DNA from: Nemania diffusa
Lineage: Eukaryota; Ascomycota; Sordariomycetes; Xylariales; Xylariaceae
Assembly (NCBI GenBank): GCA_038501195.1
Contig: JBBPUQ010000005.1
Location: forward strand, 310,001 to 374,000
Direction: 5' to 3'
Length of the DNA stretch: 64,000 nt
Below are positions 45,063 through 57,129 of this stretch, piece after piece. A model generated the notes under the pieces. It made no database searches and was not told the DNA's origin. It saw nothing but the letters and a program-made list of their open reading frames with translations. The first letter of the stretch is position 1. Each line of letters opens with the position of its first letter. The translations under genes were made by a program, and so were the position numbers.

Positions 45063-48000
45063 TTACTCTGGTACGTCGAAGATCTTCTCGACGCCCTTCC
45101 AATCGCCCCTACCTCTTTCTTCCCAGTAACTGTCTTTTCCGCTCTTGAATCGCCAGAGCTCTTCGCCATCTGGCGTGTCGGCCACCTTGTAGAACCATCT
45201 AGGCTTGTACTCCTCTCCGCTCTCTTCCACGTCTCGCCGTCTTGCGCGCTGCGCTTCCTCGAGCCTGACCTTCCATATCTCAGCCTCGTCCAGGTTCCCT
45301 TGTTCGGCTAGTCGCTGGTCGGGGCGAAGTCTAGTATCCGTAGGGGGTAGCCGGTTCTTTTCGACGTCTGTGATCTCGTTGAGACCCGCTGCGAAAGTCG
45401 TCATGCCGTAGGTGTTGGCTGCATTGGGGACGAGCTGGCCTGCCTTCCAGATCTCCTGCCCTGTGTTCTTACCGCCTTCAACCACCTGCAGGGATTTCGT
45501 CCATGTACCCGTCAGGCTGACGCCTGTAGGTGTGCCGTCTGGTCCGTACAAATCGACATGAACGTCTTCGCAGCGCCCTCCGAACATGCCTTTCGTTTTA
45601 AACTCAATGTTGGCCTTAGCGCCGGTCGACTCGTTCGATATCGTCATATTGCCAACCGGCTCGACGTACTTTTCGCCCATGACCACGTTTCGTAGAAACA
45701 TGGTACCAATGTTCCACGAGTAAAGCTCCTCGGTCCCGTCCGCCAGGTGTAATGCTACACGCACACGTCCATCCGTAGTAATCTCGGCGCTTTTCCCCCA
45801 GAACTTTTGTCCTGGGGCTGGGCTTTGAGCTAGGGACCAATTCTCTGCATCAGCTTGCATAGCTAGGCGGACCGGGCGATGCGTGACCTTTTCCACGAGC
45901 AAGCGAAAGCTACTAGGCACCTCGCTCTCCGTACGAAGCAGTTCGAATGTCTCACCGAGAAGGGGATTGAATGGCTTGCGTATGGCTCGCTCCTTAGCAC
46001 GATTGACGCTGAAAGAGGAAATAGCAAAAGCGGTTACGAAAAGGAGCCTGTCTCTAGGGATTTTCTGCCGGGCTGCTTGATCGAGGAGCTGTGCGTACTC
46101 TAGCTGTTCTGCTACTCTTTGTAACATGGAAGTTGGCTCATTGGCAGAGACAGGCATACTAATGGTACTAAGATCCTTGCCAACGTTTTTACGGACGAAA
46201 GCAATGAGGCTCGGTGGAAGGACAGTGGCAGGGGGGACAGTATTACGGCGATCAACGGCTATGTCGACGGGAAGGGGATGGAGAGTCTTTGGTCTCGATG
46301 GAAAGAGAGCTGCTACGCCGCTCTTGTCACCTAATTCCGTATCGCTCTCGATGGAAGAAACCGACGAGACATCGTCGATAGAGGCCTCGTCCGCCACCGA
46401 CTCGGGAGACTCTGCATCGCTTTCATGGCGATCGATAACTAAGACACTTCCGCTGTTATTAGGTTCCCCTGCTTCTGCGTCAAAAAACTCATCGGCAGAT
46501 AGCGTTGATTCCATGCTCTTTCTCATGGTTGAAGCCCTTGACAATGGCGACCGGCGTCTTTTGCTGTTGGCAATGACATTGGTAAAGTCGGCTACTACAA
46601 GATCCAAGTCATTTAGTAGTGCGGCACAATGATCTTCGGTGCTCCTCTCGGCTTGCCCGCCGCCCTTGGAGAGACGTTTGCGGTGATGACCGTTTGGCCT
46701 ACCAGCGCCAGCAGAGACCGGGAGCGGCACAGCTAGAGACGATGACACTGCTGGTGCCAACACACCCGGCGTGCGGAGTGAAGCACTCGACTTCCTCTTC
46801 CAGAAGGGCCGCCTCTCGGGCTGTGGAGCGGGGAAATACTCCTCGCCCTCCTCGGATATATCTGTGTTACCAGGTGACAGGTGAGAACTCATGGGGCGCT
46901 GGGACTGTTTCTCGGCAGCCATGTCCTTGACTAGACGGCGAAGAGCGTCCCTTGTGCCTACTATACGGCTTACGAGGGTCTCAACCTGTTGCCAGTCTCG
47001 ATCGGCCTCTTGCTGGGTATTCGGAGCGGGGGAATTTAAAGCGGGAGGCACGGTCAGTCTTTCACGGTTCATTCGGCTGGGCTCGGGGGCTGGTTCAACG
47101 CCCCTCGCAACTCTGCTAGCCCTCTCAAGAGCCCGCGCCCACTCCTTGAATTCTCTGTCGTTCGCTGCCCTTAGATGCCAGACCTCGGCACCCGAATCAA
47201 TGGTGATTTCCCGTCTTCGTTCGTCAGCGGCTATGGCAGCTAGGCTAAGGGGGATGGCGCCCCTGAGGGCCGAGCTATTTGGGTTGTGATAGTAAGACAA
47301 TGTACATGACGAGTAGTCCAGTGAGAAAAAGCGGCGTGCGTAGCCCTGACCCTTCTTTCTCCGCCTCTTATACAGAGTGCCTGTGTGATATGGCGATGCC
47401 GATGCCGAAGCTGCTGCATCGCCCCGGCCAGCACTCGACAGCGGCGTCTCTCCGGTAGGATGGCTATGGAGGCTCTCGGCGGAGTCGGCTGCGGTGGCGC
47501 CCAGGCGAGGACTGGGCTTCCCGAGGCTGGTCTTGCTGGCGGTGGCGGCGGAGGCGGCCTGCATGTTGGGCAGGTAGTGGGCGCCCTGGGGTGGTGCGCC
47601 GGTGGGGTATGTGAGGATGACCAAGGTGGCCGTCTTGGAGATCTGCTTGGAGAAGGTATTGTCGAAGATCAGGCCGAACATGCCTCCCTGGCCGGCGGCA
47701 ATGTCGTGCGTGCCCATGGAGACCTTGTCGGCCTCACACTTGCCGTGCCACTTGACCAGGATGAAGCCCTTGCTGGCCAGTTGTTCGCGGGCGGTGCTGG
47801 CGTCCTTCTTGGCGAAGAGGCTGCTCTTGCCGCCACCGCCTCCACCCCCTTCGGAGCCATCGAGTTGTTCGAGCGAGCTGTCGAGGTCGCCGGCGACCGA
47901 GTGGAATTTAGTAGCACCAGAGCCGGGATGCTTGACTATGCCGAAGTTACTGCGAAGCGTCAAGAAAACACACGACTCCTCGTTAGCAAGCGATCCGAAG

Positions 48001-48240
48001 AGAGGGAGACGAGAGACGAGAGGAGACAGAAGGGGGGAAGAGGTTATTACATCGACTTCCTGTCCGGTTGAATGCTCCAAGACAGAGTATGGCCTTCCTC
48101 GACCTTCACCCATCGCACAATATAGGACTACAGGAGACGAGACAGGACGGTTAGCCAAAGGATGACGCGCCTCCCCAATTGTGATAGACAACGCCCAATC
48201 GCACCTTGCTATGAATCTCGAGACGCTCGATTCCGGCCAT
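45063..48240 (-). CDS. OSH3: Oxysterol-binding protein, Osh3 type (GOLD-PH-FFAT-ORD)
   Basis: Exons on the minus strand 48240-48205, 48127-48051, 47949-45063; 999 aa. The true start is MAGIERLEIHSK in a 36-nt first exon. Exon 2 gives SYIVRWVKVEEGHTLSWSIQ and exon 3 starts NFGIVKHPGSG, which is the family N-terminus; both introns have CTAAC branches. An uninterrupted frame running further upstream to 48314 is an artefact of reading through these introns. Domains: GOLD-like (1 to about 200), PH (about 224-320, TGTLYKRRRKKGQGYARRFF to EFKEWARAL), a FFAT-like motif EFFDAEA near 523 for ER VAP binding, and an ORD from about 650 (ERAIRKPFNPLLGETFELLR). The ORP signature EQVSHHPP is replaced by EKVTHRPV. 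Osh3 works at ER-plasma membrane contacts in PI4P exchange and Sac1 activation. Confidence 0.92.
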
Positions 48241-49940
48241 TTTCGATACCGGGTTTTGGGGCGTCGAGAAGTCGAAGAAGTCGAAGGGGTCGAAGAGGTC
48301 GAAGAGGTCGACAATGACGGATGGACGGAGGGACGGACGAACGGTTACGTCAGGTCTCTCGTCAGGGACTCGGGGGTGACAGGTACATATCGATACCGAA
48401 TGCGAATCCGAGATACTGTATAAGTGGATGGCGGGTGATCAAAACAAGTCTTTTCGGAATTGTCGGCGCTGAGGTTTGCTTGTATGTAGTATGTAGGTAG
48501 ATGTTAGGTTCGTTGTTTGTCTGTACGGTAGGTAGAAGATATAATAAGCCTAAGAGCCTAAGGAGGTAGTGGAAAGGACAATTAAGCCTTGGATTTTATC
48601 TATGCAGGTAGGTACGTAGAGTAATATGTGGTAGGAAGGGGCATAGCTAGGATTCTTAAAAGCAGGCAACAGTCAATTAGAAGTCAATCAATCTAATTTC
48701 TAGCTCAATTAAACACGTAAGACCGGTATAGTACCTACCTTACAGTCCTATACAGCATACAGCATAGGTAGTTCCTAGGTACTTTTATAAGGACCGCACC
48801 TACTCTGTAGACTGATGTCGGACGAGTAAGAATCGCGATGCCGATCATCCGCAGTGAGTGGGTGGGCTTACAGCAACCCAGGTCCCTAGCGTGCCTATTT
48901 TAGGTAGTCGAAGTGCCTAAGGCAGCCCCCAAGGCAGCTTGTAGGTATTCTAGCCTATAGCAAATCTCCAATTTAGCATGTGAAGCCAAAGTCCCGTCTC
49001 TATCATACTAATGTGTCCCGTGTCTACGCAACGACTTCAATAAATCTAAATTTTACTGCACTGCTGCCAAGCGACAGCGATTTAAACTCCGCGTATGTAG
49101 CTACTTCTCGCCTTTTGCGCTTCGGGTCAAACAAGGGTCATATCGAACATAATGAGATGAGGGGAGAGGTCTTTATCAAGTATCCGGGATCCTCCTCTTC
49201 GGGCATGCGCCACATATCATGTTGAACTAAAGACGAGACGCCATTGCCTAGTCTGCCTGGTCTATCTATCTACGGGATAGACTGGACTATATAGGTGATT
49301 ACCGGTACAGAGTACACAGTCTAGAGTCTAGATATAGATAGGTCGGGTTGGGTAGGTACATGAGATAAGTATTCGCGCTCCCGGGCTCTCCGAGAAGTCC
49401 GGCTTGCTCTGCATTTTACTTATTTACTTACATACACCAAGGAGGAGTGCGAATGTGCTTTGCTAGTACGTGAGCTCAAGTAGCTAAGTACGTATGTTGC
49501 TACATACCGTGGGTCGTGGCACGCCATACATGGCTTGGTCAGCGACAAGCCCTTGAAAAGCCCTTGGAGAACGGGCGTCGCTATGCAGTAATAAAGAGCC
49601 GTATCGCGCTAGTACGGTGCTCATATAATTGGGAAAGGGGAGTGTAGTCTTTAATTCCTTCTACATTCGAGACTTGACCGGCCAAATATGAACCGAAGCT
49701 CGCGATGGCTTCATTTTCAGGGATATGTCGATTGTGACCTGGGTCAAGGTCTAGGTTTAACATCAAGGGGAAATGCGTCTTACATGCGAAATAGGCATAC
49801 GCAGCCACAGCGAGGCCACCAATGGCGGCCCAGAGCGCGCGTGGTAGTACCCCTCATAGAGCTGTTGCTTCTCAGCCCAAGGTATGCTCCAACACTTGAC
49901 ACAAACATTCCATCTATCTCTCTATTCCGGCCGAGCAAAT
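48241..49940. other. Shared 5' intergenic region of Osh3-like and STAND-like genes
   Basis: The two genes diverge from here. It holds the 9-bp array listed separately, several TAGGTA/CCTACC elements near 48490, 48610 and 48730, and no supported gene. Confidence 0.55.
48262..48311. repeat. 9-bp tandem array (GTCGAAGAG) in the Osh3 leader
   Basis: Five to six units read GTCGAGAA, GTCGAAGAA, GTCGAAGGG, GTCGAAGAG, GTCGAAGAG, GTCGAC. On the transcribed strand it is a CTCTTCGAC pyrimidine-rich run about 20-70 nt before the start codon, so it is 5' leader or core promoter. Confidence 0.75.
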
Positions 49941-51927
49941 ATGGCGGATCCGCTCTCAATAGCTAGTGGTGCGTTGGCCGTCATTACTGCGGCCCAAACA
50001 ACTACTACTGCCATCTACAAGTTCATCCGAGACTGCAGAGACGCTCGCACAGATCTGTCCCAGATCACCGGAGAGCTATCAGAACTTACGGTGCTACTAG
50101 AACTCATTAGGGATGACAATGCCGCCGCCACAAGCGACTGTTTACCGAATGCGCTTCAAGTCCAGGTGCAGGCTATGTTGACTAGCTGCACCACGGCCGT
50201 GCAACAAATCGAAAGTACTCTCGCTAAATGCCGTGGAAAGCCTGGGCCATTGCGCTGGACCCTGCTCGAGAAGGACACGGTAGCGGCATCGAGGAGCTCT
50301 CTCGAGGCGTTCAAGAGCGGCCTCAGCCTTGCGCTTGAAACTGTCAACCTGTTCGTTAACTTTCACCTCTAGCCCCCCTCGTCCCTCCCTCTGCCTACCT
50401 ACTTGCTAGATAGGTCTTTCGTAGACACCTGAGGCAGGCTAACACCCGTCCTCCAGATCCATGACGCGGGAGATAAATAATAAAACGGACATGATTCAAG
50501 ATAGCACTACTGAAATCAAGCGCGATACTAGCCAAATACTGGATGAGATTTATAAGCTGCGAAATCAATTACCCCCCGGATCTCCGCCAGATCAGGAGAG
50601 ACTTCGACTTGAGCACTGGCTTGACAGTTTGACTCATTATGCTGAAACTATTATAACTGCTGAAGAACTCGAGGGGGTTGAAGGTCAAGACGAGTCTGTC
50701 GATGGGGCTGGTAGTCCTCCTATAGCCCTCGTTGGAACGACAGACATGGAAAAAGGAAGCGAAGGTGACATGCCAAGAAAGCAGCCGCAGAGTAAGCGCA
50801 TCCGAGGAGATCAGGGTGAGATACTTTGCCACATAGTAGCTTCGATGCCATGCAGTTCCCCTATCGTAGCGAGCGCGCACTGCGCGGCGCTCGATATGTG
50901 GGCGACGTTGCATCAGGATTGTTTTTTGAGATTGTGGTCACCCGAGAGGAGGGAACTTGTCGTGCTCTTGAGGGTTTTTCGCAAGTTACCCCAGTATCCA
51001 GATCCGCATGCGAAGACTGCCGTGTTTCGAATAGAGTTCTGTCTAGCGAGGTCTGAACTTATTCTTATTCAAGTTTTGCGTTCCCAGATAGAAGTCTGGG
51101 ATTGGCAACGCAGCCACAGAGTCAGCTTAGCACGAGACGCACAGGCGATGGTCAGCCGATATAAAGTTGATTGGGTGAAATTCGTGCCTGGGTCTACCCT
51201 GATATATGCTGCCGATAGCGATGGCCGCATCATGATGGTAGACCTCGATGAACCATTAATATCTCAAGAAATATCGCTAGCTGGGGTGATAAGACGAGCC
51301 AGAGCATTGCTCTACTTAATAAGATTTAAATGTACTGCAGTCTTCTTCCTATCCGACAGCGAAATTTGGACCTTGTGGCAACCCAGATGGTCCGGGTTGC
51401 CTAGTTCCATATGGGTAGCTGAGATGGCTTATCTACCTGTGGCGTCTAATGACCAGAATGGCCAAAGAGCGTCTATTAAAATAAGGTATAACGAAGCTGT
51501 GATTGGGAACGCCTGTGTATCTACGAGCTATCGGATCCAGAGAGAAGGTGAAGGCATACCGCGTATCGTTTTTGACAACAGTACACGAAGGCTGTTGATT
51601 AGAGAGAAGGACGTCAGAGAGGGGCGAAACATGACTCTCGTTCTGGATTTAGCTACAGGCGCCAAGCTGTCTCGGTGTCGTGACTCCAGTGTTTGGAAGT
51701 TCATATATCTTAAGGACGCGTCCTACACACATGGGTACTCTGAGGATCTAAGTGCTACGACAATTAAGATAGTTTGCGTGAAAAATGGACGCGACCTGGG
51801 GGTGCTGCCTTTGTGGTCGGCATGTGCTACAGCAAAATCTGGCAAGCTCACTACTTGGAAACAGGATGGCTCGAATATCGAGTTCGGAGATTCCGAAGCC
51901 ACTTTAGACGAACTTGAAATAATATAA
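49941..51927 (+). CDS. STAND-like protein: fungal N-terminal domain plus propeller-like region, no NACHT
   Basis: Exons 49941-50350 and 50457-51927; 626 aa. The intron (106 nt) has a weak GTTCGT donor but a good GGCTAAC branch and CAG end, and it restores phase (CT|A). The start MADPLSIASGALAVITAAQT is the typical beginning of the helical domain found at the N-terminus of many fungal STAND/NLR and related proteins. A charged coiled segment follows (TTEIKRDTSQILDEIYKLR), then a linker. From about residue 290 there are WD-like beta repeats: FLRLWSPERRELVVLL, SQIEVWDWQRSHRVSLA, TLIYAADSDGRIMMVDL and SEIWTLWQPRW. No Walker A or NACHT sequence is visible, so sensor and N-terminal parts are present without the NTPase. 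It could be a natural NACHT-less architecture or a deletion product. Exact function unknown. Confidence 0.7.
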
Positions 51928-52589
51928 ATGTCAACTTTATTATCGGAAGATACTGACTATCAATATCGATAGACAATGAAGACTCGGTTGGTGGCGATTC
52001 AGAATATCGATGGCACCGGTGACAAGCAGCTCGGAAGGCCCCTGGAGCGAAGTGGTTGCGCTGAAAATGGCTCCACGGCCCTGCCATCTGCATCTCACTA
52101 AGCTCACCCGCCGGCTATGGCTAGAGTGCTCTGATAGAGTCAATCTTAAGGGATTCTAGAAGAAACCGAGGGATAGTAAGTACCCGGAGTTGTTAATGAC
52201 AGCCGAGTTAGATTTTGAACAAGAGGCCGGCCTGACTAGACTACCTAGCAGGACGAGAAACCTCGCACGGAGTATACATAAATGGTCGAGGTTAGGAAGA
52301 CGGTGACTGAGATGAGGTGTATGCTTGCCGAGAAGGGGAATTGTCTTATGTACGATCACACTTATTCAAGCCTGATATCACCGGCCTTTTAATTCTAACT
52401 CTTACATTGTGAGATACGTACTATTCATTCAATTCATCCAATTTATTCCCGTTGCTAGATGAGCAATAGCAAACACAATGGAGTACTATTTTGAACACCG
52501 GCAGGTGGCTAATAACATATTGATACAAAGAGTCATCTCACTAAAACTGGCAACACCCTGCCACAAGTAGATAGGCCTAATAGAGTCGT
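51928..52589. other. Intergenic region between convergent genes
   Basis: 3' flank of the STAND-like gene and of SPT6. Mixed composition; no coding frame with support. Confidence 0.6.
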
Positions 52590-55500
52590 CTATCTCCTGC
52601 CCTGTTGCTGCTGTCTTGTGATTTCGCTGTTAAACCTCAGCTTGAAGCCATTGCAAAGAGCCCGCATGTCGGGGTACTGATTCTTCATCATCTCGAAGGC
52701 TTGGGGCACCACCTTGACGTTCCACATGCCGATCGGAGAGCTGCGGCTAGCCTTGAAACAGAGGTTGAAGTAGCCGGGATGCTTGGGATTTATACAGAAC
52801 ATGTAAATGGATCGGTTCGGGTTGGCGTCCGAGTACGAAGTTAACCAGCGTTCTGTAATTTGTTGTTAGCAAGGTCATAGGCAATGCGATAATGTGATAG
52901 ACGATGAATCTGCTTACCTAAATCCGCCAGGCTTCCCTTCTTGAACTTCTCGTGACCCATCAATTCGTCGACTTTCTTAGCCATCGCCTTCACATGGTCT
53001 ACGATTAGCTCGTCCAGATCGCTGTATTGCCATTTGCCGCCAATACGGAGTTGCCTTCCCAGTGTATACTCCGTCTCTTTGTCCAACTCAAGCACGTCGA
53101 TATGTTGAAAGACACCATCCGCAACCTTCCAAGTGACGGTAAGGTGATCATGACCTTTCGACGAAGGACGTATAACTACATCTCCTGATGCTTGGGACCC
53201 AAGATACTCCTCGGCCTGCGTCGAGTTGAAAGTTCGGAATAAGGGGTGTTTAATGACTCGCTGTGTGCGTCCCGTAGCTTTGTCCTTCTCCTTCATATCC
53301 TCCTGGTCCTGGTCTTCCAATCTAGTGTCCCAGGTGCCGCTATGCTGGTCATATTCTGTGGGTCGCTTGTACGGTTTCTGCACGACTTCCCTACGCACTG
53401 AGAGTTTTGCGTGGAAGTCTGTGCGGTTGATATCGATGAGCTTAGCCTGGATAGTTTGGCCAACGTGTATTGCATCGCGCATCGACCCGTTTCTCAAGTT
53501 AACATCGTGCGCTTCAATCCGTCCTTCGATACCACAGTCTAGCTTGGCAATAGCAAAGTCCTCCTTCACTAGGCGTACGTTGACGGGAATGTTCATGCCT
53601 TCTGCGAGGGAGTCTTTTGTTTCGCCAGTAAACATGACGAATATCTGGTCAGGTGAAAGGGGAGCAATTGGTCGCCGTAGCTCTTCATAGGGGACTTGTA
53701 ATTCTGCCCGGATCGTTTCCAGGGTAGCACGCTTTCTTTGGTTGAAGTTTTTCTCCAGTTGCTCTGCGTATTCTTCCAAAATCAATTCATTGACTTTCTC
53801 CTGTTCGTCGTCTCTAAAGAGCTTGCGAACAATAGCCCCAGGTCCATTTTCATCCGTTTCCGCCTTAACGTCCTCTTCATCCAACTCTAAAGCATCCGCA
53901 GCCATCTTGCGACCAAGTTCGTAGTCTTCAGGATGCACACGAGTATTATCCAGGGGTTCTGATGTAGGATTGGTAGAATCGAACTCGATTGATAGGAAAC
54001 TGGCACAGTTGTTCCAGACACGAGGCCCCACAACAGGTAGCTTTTTGTTGTCAGGGTCTCCTACCAGTTCCTCGCGGGTATTGACAACACCACCGTTTGT
54101 GTTGATAGTTTTAATAACGCTAGTAGCCTTTCGGGGACCAAGGCCAGCAACATAAGGAAGCAGATTTGCTGTGTACGGGTCACTAACGGCCTCGTTAATG
54201 TCGACGCCGCAAAGGTTAACCATGTCAACCATGGATGTCTCGAGGACCTTCCATAGCTTGTCTTGCGGGAGGAGGTGCTGACACGGATTGTAAAGCAGCG
54301 TAGCTACGTCTTTTCCTAGGGCGGCATATTCCTTCATGGGGTTTTGAAGATATTTAGCTAAGGCGATGCAATATCTCGTCACAGAGCTCAAGGTAGGGTG
54401 TTCTGCCTGAGCTCGCGGGCTATCTTTGTAGAGGCGAGCTACTTCATCGTTAACGACAATTATGTCGAGGGGGTCAGTGCGGTAGTCATCCGTCTCCGTA
54501 TCGAGGTACTCGGGGCCCATGAGACGCTTCTCTTGCACGAGCGACTCTAGGTCCCGAACGAGCCGGTGTGTTTCAGTCGAAAAGCCGGAGACGGCGATGA
54601 GGTCCGGCTTCCGGTGCTCGATGAGGTCTGCAAAAGCCTCTCGCTGGCCTTCGTCACGAGCAAGGCTTACGAATTTGCCATGGTCAACAACTCGACCATC
54701 CTCTTCGACCCAAGCCCAGAGTATAGGGTCTCGGTTCGGGTCGCCCATTCCATTTGACAAGGCGAGCACGCGTGGTGTAGTACCTAAGATCATGCCCTTG
54801 GGTTTCAAGGGGGCTTGGTCAAGTCGTTTTAGGTATTCCTCACGGCAAAGCTTCAAGATTTCCTCCTGACATGCTGTCCGAAGTGAATCCTTGACCCCTT
54901 TCACGACGACCCTTTCGAGCTTTGGAAAAGCCAGGTCGATGACCTTTTGGCGCTCCTCATTCCAAGCGTCGGCGAGCTCACTGTAGTTATCCGACGCAAA
55001 CTCGGCGTGCAGCTGCCGGCGGAATTCTCGCTCGTTCTGCAACCGCATTGTCACCTCGACCAAGCCCTCCTCCTCGGCTCTCATCATCTTCAAAAATAGT
55101 TCTGGGCGGCGAGCAAGGTCTCCAATAGTCTGGTTGATAAGATACTTGATCTCATAGTACGGATGTGCATCGTCGATTCTGCGGAGACCTTTGTCGGTTC
55201 TATGACAACTGACCTCGCCCATCTGATAGTACTGTGTTCGGAAATGCTTGCGCATTCTTGGGCTCATGAACAATTCCTCTGCATATGTCTGTCGCGCGTG
55301 ATATAAGACCTGGTCACCGGTTGGGAAATCGGCATCGGTAAGGCTATCAGCCAAGTCAATCGGCAAGCTCTGTTCATCATCTGCGATGACCTTTTTGCCC
55401 TCTCGAAGGGCATTTTGAGCGAGCCTATCTGGGGTTATGCCGTATGCCCTGACCATTTTGTAGGCTCTAGATTTCCGCACCCGGTCGAAAACAGAGGATT

Positions 55501-57129
55501 TTGCGCCGGGCCGTTTGGTGGCCTTGGTGTTTCCATTCATCGCAGCGATGTCCTTAAGCTGGGGCGAGTACTGAAAGTTGATATAGTCTTGAAGGTCTTG
55601 GAGTTGTTCCATATCTATGGCCTGTACTAACATTTTCGGGACCATGTCGTCTTCGACGTTCGCGACGGCTTTTAGGTTATCGTATGTCTTCTCGAGAGCA
55701 TTTCGTTTTTCGATAAGTGAGCGAAATTTGATATCTAGCTCCAAAATGCGCCAAAGATCGTCTTGCGTGAGCAGCTTCTCCGCATTCACAATATACTCGG
55801 GGGCTTCCGGGTCGTCGCGGTGCTCGGGGTTTCGCGTCTTGCGAGCATGGATGAGATAATCCTTGCGATGCTGGAATACGTAGGGTACTTCAAGCTCTTC
55901 GACGACGAAGAATTCGAGTACTTTGCCGACGGCCTTGTGGAAAGGGACCTGCAAGTCGCTGGCAAGTTGCTTCTTCGGCCACATGAGGTTGGCAATCCAG
56001 TGTGATTCTTCCTTGAACTGGTCGACGGAGATCTGTAAATGCTTGAAAGGCTTGCGATCGAGTTGGAATCGCTCAGGCTCGTCGGTGAAGCGGATTTCGT
56101 TGTCTTCGTCGGTCAGGAGCTTCTCGGCTAGCTGGGAAGGCTCGAAGACATCTTTGAGTTCGAGGGTCTGCTCTTCCTGCTTGCGCACTTCCTCGTCCTC
56201 CTCGACGTCGAGGGCCCAGTCGTATTCGGCGCCGTTGCCGAAAATGGCATCCATGTCTTCCAAGGCATCTCTATCAAGTCCGGTGCGGTCGATGACCCTA
56301 CCGGATATGCCCTTGTCACGGGGTCGAGCAACCTCTTCGTCCTCTCTCTGGCGCTGGAGTTCGTCTTCGTCTTCGGGATAGTCCTCCTCGATGAAACCCT
56401 CGAATTCGTCGGCGGCCGCGCGGTTCGATCTTCCTCCGTAAGGGCGGTCTTCGACGACCTCTTCGTCCTCGTCTGAGAACATCTGGTCGAGTCCTCGGCG
56501 TTCGGTACCGCGTGCTTCATCTTCCCGATGACCGCGCTTGAGGCGCTTGAATTTGCTCTTTTTTTATCATGTTAGTTAGGATACTATTACATTATTTCGA
56601 GATCTGAGGCCTGTCCATCCTGAAGTGTATGTAGCTATGGTCTTTCTGGTACGTACCTGAGAGGGTTGTCTGCGTTCCCAGTCCCCGATGGATTCGCCAA
56701 TGAGGTCCAAGTCTTCCTCGTCCAGCTCCTCCTCCTCTTTCCGTTCCTGGCGACGCTTGCGCTTTCGTCTCTTGCGTTCCTCGTCCGAGTTCTCGTCGAT
56801 TTCTTCGTCATCTTCATCTTCGTCGACAATGAAGCCTTCGCGGACCTGTTTGTTTGTGCGCCCGTGATTAGTGTCTATGCTCCTACAGAAGTTCCAAGCC
56901 ACGATAACAGCGGCAACAAGACATAAGACGAAAGGGTGGCTTTCGGTACCTTCTGCATTTCCTCCTCGTCATCGTCATCGTCGTCTTCCTCGCTCGAGTC
57001 ATTCATGTCCTGGTTACGGTTCCGATTCTTCTCACGGGCCTCGCCGGTTTCTTCGTCAAAGGACTCGTCATCCTCCTCGTCATCAAGTTCGGCTTCGCCG
57101 ATGACCAGGTCTCTCATGGAGTTGCTCAT
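52590..57129 (-). CDS. SPT6: Transcription elongation factor / histone chaperone Spt6
   Basis: Exons on the minus strand 57129-56950, 56845-56657, 56557-52918, 52852-52590; 1423 aa. Introns of 104, 99 and 65 nt are GT-AG (the second ends AAAAAAAG) and keep frame. The start MSNSMRDLVIGEAELDDEED begins the long acidic N-terminal region, which is also Lys/Arg-striped in exon 2. The core follows: helix-turn-helix and bacterial Tex-like domains, YqgF-like RNase H fold (VALSNGMG... DLIAVSGFSTETHR), helix-hairpin-helix (LLPYVAGLGPRKATSVIKTI), death-like domain and S1 domain (EGRIEAHDVNLRNGS). The tandem SH2 module ends the protein (HPLFRTFNSTQAEEYL, then LERWLTSYSDANPNRSIYMF in the last exon). Spt6 travels with RNA polymerase II, keeps nucleosomes in order and binds the Rpb1 linker through the SH2 pair. 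The ATG at 57129 is chosen over an in-frame one 48 nt upstream because it matches the family start. Confidence 0.95.

Noticed and set aside
48241..48314. Upstream extension of the Osh3 reading frame to an ATG at 48314
   Set aside because: The frame crosses two introns in the wrong register. The spliced model gives the known Osh3 N-terminus and domain order.
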